Below are positions 1-5,314 of a stretch of DNA of 8,040 bases, piece after piece (within the stretch, counting starts at the first letter, position 1; each line of letters begins with the position of its first letter). The notes below the pieces were generated by a model that saw only the letters and a program-made list of their open reading frames with translations, ran no database searches and was not told the DNA's origin. The DNA is from Candidatus Pacearchaeota archaeon (GTDB lineage Archaea > Nanobdellota > Nanobdellia > Pacearchaeales > GW2011-AR1). The position numbers were made by a program, and so were the translations under genes. The DNA lies in assembly GCA_016866915.1 (NCBI GenBank), contig VGKR01000020.1, positions 1 to 8,040 on the forward strand, given 5' to 3'.

Positions 1-813
1 TAATGAAATCATAAAGAAATCTCTAAGCGGACGAAGTTTAGAACTTACTTCCAGATTATATGGTGAAATAGACAACAAAACACCTGCAAGAAGAGCTCCG
101 ACTTCAATTGAAAGTCCTGCAAAATAAAATAAAGAAGCCATTCCCAAACCCCAAGCTATTGAAAAAATAAACAGAAACTCTTGTGATTTTGCAAGGAATT
201 TCTGAAATTTAGGAAGAATATATATGCTGATTGGTGCTAAAATTGCTACTAGAATTCCTCCTTTCAGAAGTGTTAATCCAATTGTGCCCAGGAAATTTTC
301 TCCTGTTGAAAGTGATGATATAATAACTAAAGCGATTATTGCAACAAAATCCTGAACAAGAAGGAATCCAACAGAGACTTTTCCGTATAAACTGTCTAAA
401 TCCCCTTTATCTGAGAGAAGTTTGAGAATAATAATAGTTGACGAGAATGTCAAAGCAACTGCAATATATAATGAGGTTAAAGGAGCAAATCCAAGAAGAA
501 TTGCAACAAAATAACCAATGAAAGCTGTGAAGAATATTTGTCCTAAACCTGTAAGCAAAGAGATTTTTCCAACCTCTTTAATGACTTTTGGAGTTAAATG
601 CAATCCCACAATGAAAAGCAGAAGAGCTATTCCTATTTCAGAAAAAGCATTAATAGCTTCAACTTTTGGCAAAACACCTAAAAAATAAGGACCAAGAATA
701 ATACCAGAGATAATATAACCTATGATAAGTGGCTGGCGCAGTATTCTCATTAGAAGAGACATAATCAGCACTATTACTATAATAAAACTAATTTGAGTAA
801 AAACCTCTGCCAT
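1..813 (-). CDS. Kef-type (CPA2 family) cation:proton antiporter, N-terminal part, runs off the left edge
   Basis: I translated this open frame by hand from the ATG at 813 and found no stop in 271 codons, so the gene continues beyond base 1. It is very hydrophobic, with about seven to eight membrane segments. CPA2 hallmarks are visible in order: LGP near residues 40-42, FSEIGIALLLF near 57-67, TFSSTIIILKLL near 121-132 followed by a cytoplasmic SDKGD loop, and Q154-D155 in LVQDFVAI. CPA2 proteins carry an aspartate here; the Gln-Asp pair is typical of Kef-like K+/H+ members, whereas NapA-like Na+/H+ exchangers have Asp-Asp. The predicted role is monovalent cation/H+ exchange across the cytoplasmic membrane. 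The C-terminal half, including any RCK/TrkA-N domain, lies outside the window. The start is supported by an AGAGGA Shine-Dalgarno site 3 nt upstream and a well-placed promoter. The gene is divergent from the LamG gene. Confidence 0.9.
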   Translation of the reverse strand, partial: MAEVFTQISFIIVIVLIMSLLMRILRQPLIIGYIISGIILGPYFLGVLPKVEAINAFSEIGIALLLFIVGLHLTPKVIKEVGKISLLTGLGQIFFTAFIGYFVAILLGFAPLTSLYIAVALTFSSTIIILKLLSDKGDLDSLYGKVSVGFLLVQDFVAIIALVIISSLSTGENFLGTIGLTLLKGGILVAILAPISIYILPKFQKFLAKSQEFLFIFSIAWGLGMASLFYFAGLSIEVGALLAGVLLSISPYNLEVSSKLRPLRDFFMISL

Positions 814-870
814 TTATCCTCTTTTTATTTTTTCTTATTTTTAAGTTCTGATTTTAAGAATAAAATTAAG

Positions 871-886
871 TATAAAAAGGTTTCAC
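871..886 (-). promoter_or_regulatory. BRE/TATA promoter of the antiporter gene
   Basis: On the minus strand GTGAAACC (886-879, BRE-like) is followed by TTTTTATA (878-871). Transcription would start near 849, giving a leader of about 35 nt that includes the AGAGGA Shine-Dalgarno site at 822-817. The pattern is the standard archaeal BRE-TATA arrangement; the start site is inferred. Confidence 0.55.
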
Positions 887-895
887 TAATAAAGA

Positions 896-906
896 GTTTT
901 TTTATA
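896..906 (+). promoter_or_regulatory. Possible TATA box of the pilin-LamG gene
   Basis: A T-run ending in TTTTTATA lies about 60 nt before the ATG at 964. It would place the start site near 928-930, with a roughly 35-nt leader containing GAGGT at 955-959, a short Shine-Dalgarno site 4 nt before the ATG. A second AT-rich box at 930-940 is an alternative, so the exact promoter is uncertain. Confidence 0.35.
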
Positions 907-963
907 AAAAAACAAATAATTTAAAGTCTTTATTTTATAATATCATATGTTAAAGAGGTTTTT

Positions 964-2175
964 ATGAAGCCAAACAACAAAAGAGGTTTGTCGAACATTG
1001 TTGCAACTCTTATAATTATTTTATTAGTGATTGTAGCAGCTGGCATTATTTGGGTTGTTGTAAAAAATGTTGTGACAGGAAGTGCAGAAGATGTTCAGGT
1101 GGCTTCTCTTACTACTAATTTAAAAATTCAAAGCATGGTTTTTGAAGATGATGATGTAATTATTTCTATTAAAAGAAATCCTGGAAAAGGCAAAATGAAT
1201 ATGATGAAATTTATTGTTTCTGATGGGATAACTACTGTTATAATAGATAAGAATGCAGAAGATTTTGAAGAATTAGAAACACGGACTTTTACATTAAACT
1301 CATCTGAACTGCAGGATTTGGCTTTTGTTAAAGAAGTTTCTATTATTCCTGTGATAGAAGAAAACAGAAAACAGGTTGTTGGATCTGAATCTGATGATAG
1401 GAAATTTTCAGCTAAACAGATTCTGATTAATATGGGAGCTGTTTCTTGGTGGAGATTTGAGGGAAATGCAAAAGATGAATTTGGAAAAAATAATGGAATA
1501 ATTTACGGGGCGAATTGTGATGTTGGAGGAAAATTCGGAAATTCTTGTAATTTTACAGGAGGAAGCAACCCAAACGTAACTAACGCATCCTATATCGAAG
1601 TGCCTAGTGCTCCTGACCTTAATGGTTTAAATGAATTCACTTATCTTGCATGGGTCAAAGCAGACAGATTTAATCCTGTTTCTCTTCACAATCAAATTAT
1701 GGGCAAATCTGTCCATGCTGGCGGAGAAGGAAGAGCCCAGATGGGAATGTGGGTTAATCCAGGTGTTTATCAGTGGTGGGAGCCTGAGATAATTCACGGA
1801 AGAGCAGAAACAATTATTGGAAGATTTGACAGAGAAGGTCCTACATTAGAATTAAATCAATGGCATCACATAGCTCTTGTTTTCTATGGAAATGATCTTG
1901 AGATTTATGTTGATAGTCAAATATCAGGTATAGAACTTCGGCTTGATGGAACTCCTACAGATCCTTCTTCTATAGATCCCACACAACTAGTGCAAAATAA
2001 TGATCCCTTAAGAATTGGCTGTGGATATTATCGGTGCGGATTTGACAGCACTTCTAATTATGATTATCGCTGGCTTGGACTTATTGATGAAGTTATTATA
2101 CTAAACCGAGCTATTACTCAAAAACAAGTCGAGGCACTTTATAATTTGGACTTGTTGTTAGGCATGCAAAACTGA
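964..2175 (+). CDS. Surface protein: pilin-type N-terminus fused to a LamG (concanavalin A-like) domain
   Basis: The first residues are a short charged leader (MKPNNKRG), then LSNIVATLIIILLVIVAAG and further hydrophobic residues to about 33. This is the class III signal / archaellin-type IV pilin pattern; cleavage would be after G8 by a PibD/FlaK-like prepilin peptidase. Residues 40-155 form a beta-rich linker domain of unknown family. Residues about 157-395 are a LamG jelly-roll: VSWWRFEGNAKDEFGKNNG opening, a FTYLAWVKAD strand near 225-234, LNQWHHIALVF near 297-307, and the closing GLIDEVIILNRAITQKQVEALYN near 372-394. LamG domains usually bind glycans or proteins, so an adhesin is the natural inference. 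It stands alone: the promoter is shared with no other gene and rps10 downstream has its own. No pilus assembly genes are in the window. The pilin glutamate at +5 is absent (Leu-Ser-Asn-Ile-Val after the cleavage site), so membrane anchoring without a filament is also possible. Confidence 0.85.
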   Translation: MKPNNKRGLSNIVATLIIILLVIVAAGIIWVVVKNVVTGSAEDVQVASLTTNLKIQSMVFEDDDVIISIKRNPGKGKMNMMKFIVSDGITTVIIDKNAEDFEELETRTFTLNSSELQDLAFVKEVSIIPVIEENRKQVVGSESDDRKFSAKQILINMGAVSWWRFEGNAKDEFGKNNGIIYGANCDVGGKFGNSCNFTGGSNPNVTNASYIEVPSAPDLNGLNEFTYLAWVKADRFNPVSLHNQIMGKSVHAGGEGRAQMGMWVNPGVYQWWEPEIIHGRAETIIGRFDREGPTLELNQWHHIALVFYGNDLEIYVDSQISGIELRLDGTPTDPSSIDPTQLVQNNDPLRIGCGYYRCGFDSTSNYDYRWLGLIDEVIILNRAITQKQVEALYNLDLLLGMQN

Positions 2176-2205
2176 TTTTGATATTAAATAATAAATTCAA
2201 ATAGT

Positions 2206-2222
2206 CCAGAAAGGTTTTTAAA
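2206..2222 (+). promoter_or_regulatory. BRE/TATA promoter of rps10
   Basis: CCAGAAAGG (BRE-like, 2206-2214) followed by TTTTTAAA (2215-2222) is a strong archaeal core promoter. Transcription should begin near 2245, leaving an unusually long leader of about 90 nt before the ATG at 2337. That leader contains the small upstream ORF at 2285-2344. Confidence 0.6.
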
Positions 2223-2284
2223 CAAACACCGAGATTTTATTAAATATCAATCAAAATTAAAAACAAACGACGCTAATAAATAAA

Positions 2285-2344
2285 ATGCCTAAACTAAAAT
2301 TAAAAATTTTGTATAAGTCATTTTTAGGAGATAAAAATGCCTAA
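2285..2344 (+). other. Upstream mini-ORF in the rps10 leader that resembles the rps10 start
   Basis: A 19-codon frame begins ATGCCTAAACTAAAATTAAAA-like at 2285 and stops at TAA 2342-2344, inside the first codons of rps10 (shared bases ATGCCTAA). Its first seven codons match the first seven of rps10 at 18 of 21 bases (MPKLKLK against MPKVRIK). No Shine-Dalgarno site precedes it. Its own codons contain the rps10 AGGAG site. It may be a decayed duplicate of the gene start or a leader peptide that couples or represses rps10 translation. Expression is not shown by the sequence. Confidence 0.35.
2326..2330 (+). promoter_or_regulatory. Shine-Dalgarno site of rps10
   Basis: AGGAG lies 6 nt before the ATG at 2337 and fixes that start in preference to the look-alike ATG at 2285, which has no such site. 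The site is embedded in the upstream mini-ORF, so translation of that ORF would pass over it. Confidence 0.7.
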
Positions 2345-2645
2345 AGTAAGAATAAAACTCAACAGCACAGACATAGAAAGAATTAACGAGACCTGCAATG
2401 CTATTCGGGACATTGCAAAAAAAGCAGGAATAACAATATCAGGACCTGTTCCATTGCCTACTAAAAAGCTCAAAATCACGACAAGAAAATCACCTTGCGG
2501 AGACGGAACAGCTACTTTTGACAGGTTTGAAATGAGAATTCACAAGAGGCTTATTGACCTTCCTGCAAATGAAAAAATTCTTCATCATATCATGAGAATG
2601 CAGATTCCAAAAAGCGTGAACATCAAAATCGAGATGAAGGATTAA
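2337..2645 (+). CDS. rps10: Small ribosomal subunit protein uS10
   Basis: At 102 residues this is the usual archaeal length. The family pattern is clear: MPKVRIKLNSTD at the start, a helix with two to three basic residues, SGPVPLPTKK near residues 35-44 (the long loop that reaches into the head of the 30S subunit), RFEMRIHKRLIDL near 63-75, and the closing IPKSVNIKIEMKD. uS10 is part of the 30S head and contacts 16S rRNA with uS3 and uS14. In many archaea rps10 follows the EF-1alpha gene; here it sits alone between a surface protein and a receiver-like protein, with its own promoter and an AGGAG ribosome site. The long leader with a self-resembling mini-ORF suggests possible translational control, which is inference. 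Confidence 0.96.
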   Translation: MPKVRIKLNSTDIERINETCNAIRDIAKKAGITISGPVPLPTKKLKITTRKSPCGDGTATFDRFEMRIHKRLIDLPANEKILHHIMRMQIPKSVNIKIEMKD

Positions 2646-2656
2646 AGGAATTCTAG

Positions 2657-2674
2657 AGGAATAAAGATATTCCT
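2657..2674 (+). terminator. Possible stem-loop terminator after rps10
   Basis: AGGAATA and TATTCCT form a perfect 7-bp stem with a 4-nt loop (AAGA), starting 12 nt after the rps10 stop and followed within a few bases by a short T-stretch (AAAATTTTAATC). Archaeal termination depends mainly on T-runs, so the stem may instead protect the 3' end. The call is weak. Confidence 0.35.
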
Positions 2675-2714
2675 GAAAATTTTAATCTTATATTAACTTA
2701 AAAGTAGTGAATAA

Positions 2715-2730
2715 ACGAAAGTTTTATAAA
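2715..2730 (+). promoter_or_regulatory. BRE/TATA promoter of the receiver-like gene (near-leaderless)
   Basis: ACGAAAG (2715-2721) followed by TTTTATAAA (2722-2730) gives an expected start near 2751, only about 7 nt before the ATG at 2758. No Shine-Dalgarno site is present, which agrees with a leaderless or nearly leaderless mRNA. Confidence 0.6.
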
Positions 2731-2757
2731 TAAAAGTTTGCTTTTAAAATAAAGAAA

Positions 2758-3336
2758 ATGGAAACTAAAAAACCCTTAGATATTCTTGTTGTTGAGAATA
2801 ATTCTCTAAATCAAGAATCAGCGAGACAGATGCTTCACAGTTATAATCTAACTCTTGTAAAATCTTTTGATGAAGCTGAAGATGTGTTAAGGGGGCATTA
2901 TTCTGAAGCAAAAAATAAAAAAAGATTTGATGTTGTTTTAGGAGATGCTAAACTTGCACATGGAAATGGAGAAATGGAGGTTGACACCCGTATGGGTTGG
3001 ATGTTTATTCCATTAGATTATCCTTTGGCTCATCTAGCAAGAGATGAAAAAGTTCCTTATGTGGCTTTGCTTTCAGATACAGATAATCCTAGGGATTATT
3101 CTGAAGAAACACCTTCTTGTTTAGCTTTGGGCCCTTTTATAGATAAAAATAATCGGCCAATAGTTAAAAAATCTTATGACACATTAATAACTTTACTGAG
3201 AAAGAAAGATTTGCCCTTAGCCTTTTTAGATAAGAGAGATGGAAAAGTTAAATTGGCACATACTGATAAAAACAAGTATGTGAAAAATTGGGCCAGCGCT
3301 CTTAATTTTGTAATGAACAGAAAAGTTTATAGTTAA
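2758..3336 (+). CDS. Orphan receiver-like (CheY-fold) protein
   Basis: The 192-residue product opens with LDILVVENNSLNQESARQML (residues 7-26), the layout of receiver beta-1/alpha-1, with E13-N14-N15 at the acidic pocket where response regulators usually have two acidic residues. FDVVLGDAKL (58-66) matches beta-3 with D63 as the candidate phospho-acceptor. VPYVALLSD (99-107) matches beta-4 with S106 in the Thr/Ser position, and VKK (136-138) could supply the conserved lysine. A roughly 25-residue insertion (67-95) follows D63, and residues 140-192 extend past the fold without a recognisable DNA-binding domain. The second acidic residue of the pocket is replaced by Asn, so phosphorylation is doubtful; it may act as a protein-interaction module. 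No histidine kinase lies nearby. It is transcribed alone from a near-leaderless promoter. The fold call is by motif only. Confidence 0.6.
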   Translation: METKKPLDILVVENNSLNQESARQMLHSYNLTLVKSFDEAEDVLRGHYSEAKNKKRFDVVLGDAKLAHGNGEMEVDTRMGWMFIPLDYPLAHLARDEKVPYVALLSDTDNPRDYSEETPSCLALGPFIDKNNRPIVKKSYDTLITLLRKKDLPLAFLDKRDGKVKLAHTDKNKYVKNWASALNFVMNRKVYS

Positions 3337-3363
3337 AAGGATATAACAAAATAATCCCTTTAA
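3333..3363. terminator. Possible shared terminator between convergent genes
   Basis: TTAAAAGG (3333-3340) and CCCTTTAA (3356-3363) can pair imperfectly (TTAAA/TTTAA plus GG/CC) in the 39-nt gap between the receiver-like gene and the methyltransferase gene, which converge here. T-rich sequence follows on the plus strand (TTATTTTTATTTG). It could end both transcripts, but the stem is imperfect. Confidence 0.3.
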
Positions 3364-3375
3364 GTAAAGTTATTT

Positions 3376-4161
3376 TTATTTGTAAGCCAACCAAACTATA
3401 AAATGTGTTTCAGATTTTAATCTTAATTTTTTATATTTAAATCCGACGGTTTTTAGCATTCTTTCAAGTTCATAACCCCTTAAATCAAGAGTTATGTTTG
3501 GAAGCCCAAGTTCAGAACCATCAGATTTTCTTCTTATCGCTCTTGCCTCTCTATATCTTTTTAATGGAATTTTTTTTGTGAAGAAGATCAATTCTTCTTT
3601 TGGTTTTTTTCCGATTTTTAAATAACAAATTAATTTATTTAAGTGATTCTCATTATCTGGAAATTTATCGAGATACAGATATCCTCCCTCTTTAAGTTGA
3701 TTATAAAATATTCTCAATGTTCTTTTATATGAATTTAATGAAGATTTCACATTTACTTTTTGTTGTTTGTTCCATCCCCCATCTGCATAGATAAATGAGT
3801 TCCCCCTACAAAAAATAAAATCAAATTTTTTATTTTTATAAGTTTTAGGAATCTCTTTCCATACAATCTTTTTTATCTGTTGACACACTTTCAATATCTT
3901 TGCCTTTCTTTTAAAAACCCGGATTTGATCTTCCATAGGATCCATACATTCAACATCATAACCTAATTTTCTTAAATGTAGAGCTATAAAACCAGTTCCA
4001 GCACACGAATCCAATATTTTGGATTTTTTCGTAATTCCAATTTTTTTAAATAAACTTAGAATCTCTCTGATGTACTCATTTTTATCATATAAAAAATTAT
4101 ATAAAAAAGCGTCCCACAAATCAGCATATTCTGGCTCTTTATTGAATTTTAAAGTTTTCAT
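3376..4161 (-). CDS. Class I SAM-dependent methyltransferase, GNMT-like
   Basis: The 261-residue protein has the Rossmann methyltransferase order: motif I ILDSCAGTGFIALHL (49-63) with the G-x-G that binds S-adenosylmethionine, an acidic end of beta-2 (VECMDP, D74) for the ribose, FDFIFCRGNSFIY (113-125) as motif IV, and LKEGGYLYLDKF (156-167). The GNSF motif resembles that of glycine/sarcosine N-methyltransferases, which favours N-methylation of a small molecule, but the acceptor cannot be read. No membrane segment is present, so it is cytoplasmic. The ATG follows the stop of the upstream gene directly (TAAATG), with no Shine-Dalgarno site, so translation probably depends on the upstream gene and the two products likely act together. 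A small inverted repeat sits just before the start. Both genes of this pair look more AT-rich by eye than the beta-helix gene. Confidence 0.85.
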   Translation of the reverse strand: MKTLKFNKEPEYADLWDAFLYNFLYDKNEYIREILSLFKKIGITKKSKILDSCAGTGFIALHLRKLGYDVECMDPMEDQIRVFKRKAKILKVCQQIKKIVWKEIPKTYKNKKFDFIFCRGNSFIYADGGWNKQQKVNVKSSLNSYKRTLRIFYNQLKEGGYLYLDKFPDNENHLNKLICYLKIGKKPKEELIFFTKKIPLKRYREARAIRRKSDGSELGLPNITLDLRGYELERMLKTVGFKYKKLRLKSETHFIVWLAYK

Positions 4162-4872
4162 TTACAAATAACAGTTATTTGTTATAAAATAACAGATGTT
4201 TCTTAATCTTTTTTCTTTCTTATGAAAAATCTGGATAGCATTAATTAAATTTTTGTGAGTACATTTTGGAACTATCCATATCGAAACACTCGTGTTCTGT
4301 TTTAGAATATCTAATAAATAAGTTATTATTGCTTGAATACAATAGTTAGAAATTTCTTCTTCATAATCTTCCCATTCTTCTATTCTTTTTTCTTTGAAGA
4401 ATCTATTTGCTAATTTTTTTTCTGTATAAACCTGGTCCTTTATTTTAGAATAGTTCATTATTCTTATTATATGATCATAGCTTAATCCATATCTTTCCAT
4501 CAATTTTTCATATCTTTTTGGTAAATCGGTACTTATTTTCTTTCTTTCCACTGGTGTAAAGGGCAAATCGTTAATGATTAAACTTGTATAGGCATCAAAA
4601 CCCATTGCTCTTAGTTTTCCAACCAATTGACAAGCCAATTCCCATGTCCTTAAAGGATTTTTTCCAATTTTTTCTTGATTTTTTAAATTAGGAATAAAAT
4701 GTCCTCCGTTTACTACTATTTTTTTATAAGGTAATCTCTGTCCCTCTTTATCTAATAATAAATTGCTTAATTCATCAAAAGATATTTCTCCCTTTTTATT
4801 CGTATTAGAATCATATAAATTAAAATCAATTTTAGACAATTCTTTCCAAATAGGACACCTGCTTTTTGCCAT
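4162..4872 (-). CDS. Unrecognised 236-aa protein, first gene of a methyltransferase pair
   Basis: I do not recognise the family. The protein is soluble, without signal peptide or membrane segment. Visible parts are an N-terminal region with Cys6, a hydrophobic strand and loop KKIVVNGGHFIPN (50-62) that looks like the start of an alpha/beta fold, a helix NPLRTWELACQLVGKLRAMGF (72-92), a strand YTSLIINDLPF (95-105), a long charged helical middle (108-175), a helix rich in Ile/Leu (177-190) and a last strand VSIWIVPKCTH (196-206). Cys178, Cys204, Cys227 and Cys234 are spread over the C-terminal part. The NGGH and NDLPF segments are the best candidates for an active or binding site. Its stop codon abuts the methyltransferase ATG, so the two are almost certainly made from one mRNA. 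An enzyme or substrate-carrier making the methyl acceptor is possible but unproven. A TATA box 26 nt upstream supports this ATG as a leaderless start. Confidence 0.75.
   Translation of the reverse strand: MAKSRCPIWKELSKIDFNLYDSNTNKKGEISFDELSNLLLDKEGQRLPYKKIVVNGGHFIPNLKNQEKIGKNPLRTWELACQLVGKLRAMGFDAYTSLIINDLPFTPVERKKISTDLPKRYEKLMERYGLSYDHIIRIMNYSKIKDQVYTEKKLANRFFKEKRIEEWEDYEEEISNYCIQAIITYLLDILKQNTSVSIWIVPKCTHKNLINAIQIFHKKEKRLRNICYFITNNCYL
4165..4195 (-). repeat. Inverted plus direct repeat at the gene junction
   Basis: CAAATAAC and GTTATTTG (4165-4172 and 4174-4181) form an 8+8 inverted repeat around one base; as RNA on the minus strand it could fold as a 6-bp stem with a 5-nt loop ending 3 nt before the methyltransferase ATG. 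AAATAACAG also recurs directly at 4166-4174 and 4187-4195, 21 bp apart. Both lie in the last codons of the upstream gene (CYF...CYL). They may tune coupling or may be chance in AT-rich DNA. Confidence 0.45.
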
Positions 4873-4894
4873 TCAATTGATTAAGTTTTTTCTT

Positions 4895-4909
4895 TTTTAA
4901 AACTTTCTT
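4895..4909 (-). promoter_or_regulatory. BRE/TATA promoter of the unknown-methyltransferase pair
   Basis: On the minus strand AAGAAAG leads into TTTTAAAA, centred near 4899, which predicts transcription from about 4873, the base before the ATG at 4872. The 48-nt gap contains no Shine-Dalgarno site near the ATG, consistent with a leaderless two-gene mRNA. Confidence 0.55.
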
Positions 4910-4920
4910 AAAATTAAAAA

Positions 4921-5295
4921 TCATTTTTTTATCATAAAATCAATCAGAGCTTCTCTTAAGGGTGTTTCGGTTTCAATATTGTCTCTATATCCTTTGCTAT
5001 TTTCTCTTGAAGTTATAATTAGACAATGTCTTTCATCTTTATCTTTTCGATAAATTGAGTATTTTATCTCATTATAAAAATTATCTTTGCTATTGAAATG
5101 AGCTTCTACAAAATTTACTATGTTCCTTAAGAGAGTTTGTTCTGAATAAAAACCCCTATATCCCTCTTGATAAAAAATACTTCCAGTTATATTTTCATCA
5201 AGCCTATTTAATAAATTCAGAGTTGCCTGCAGATTAATTTTTCCTTCTAGAACTTTTGCTCTTCTTTTGAATATGTCTGCAATTTGCCTGAACAT
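4921..5295 (-). CDS. Unrecognised 124-aa soluble protein
   Basis: I do not recognise this family. There is no signal peptide or membrane segment, so it should be cytoplasmic even though the gene upstream encodes a secreted protein. Residues 3-34 are predicted helical with a basic patch (KRRAKVLEGK), 52-68 form another helix, 76-83 (EIKYSIYR) and 90-97 (HCLIITSR) look like two adjacent beta strands, and 111-124 is a closing helix ending in two lysines. The ATG is 17 nt after the stop of the beta-helix gene; GAGGA at 5314-5310 overlaps that stop but is 14 nt from the ATG, longer than the usual spacing. Co-transcription with the upstream gene is likely. The reading frame is uninterrupted and codon use looks coding, but no function can be assigned. 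Confidence 0.6.
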   Translation of the reverse strand: MFRQIADIFKRRAKVLEGKINLQATLNLLNRLDENITGSIFYQEGYRGFYSEQTLLRNIVNFVEAHFNSKDNFYNEIKYSIYRKDKDERHCLIITSRENSKGYRDNIETETPLREALIDFMIKK

Positions 5296-5309
5296 TTTAT
5301 AAAACTAAT

Positions 5310-5314
5310 TCCTC
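5310..5314 (-). promoter_or_regulatory. Distant Shine-Dalgarno site overlapping a stop codon
   Basis: TGAGGA on the minus strand joins the stop TGA of the beta-helix gene (5315-5313) to a GAGGA ribosome site for the 124-aa gene. The 14-nt spacing to the ATG at 5295 is long, so ribosomes finishing the first gene may be needed for efficient start. Confidence 0.35.

Noticed and set aside
2285..2344. Alternative start of rps10 at 2285
   Set aside because: That ATG is in a different frame and meets a stop at 2342; the uS10 family start and the AGGAG site both point to 2337.
3376..4872. Toxin-antitoxin reading of the unknown-methyltransferase pair
   Set aside because: Both proteins are over 230 residues, and one is a clear SAM methyltransferase; there is no toxin or DNA-binding motif.
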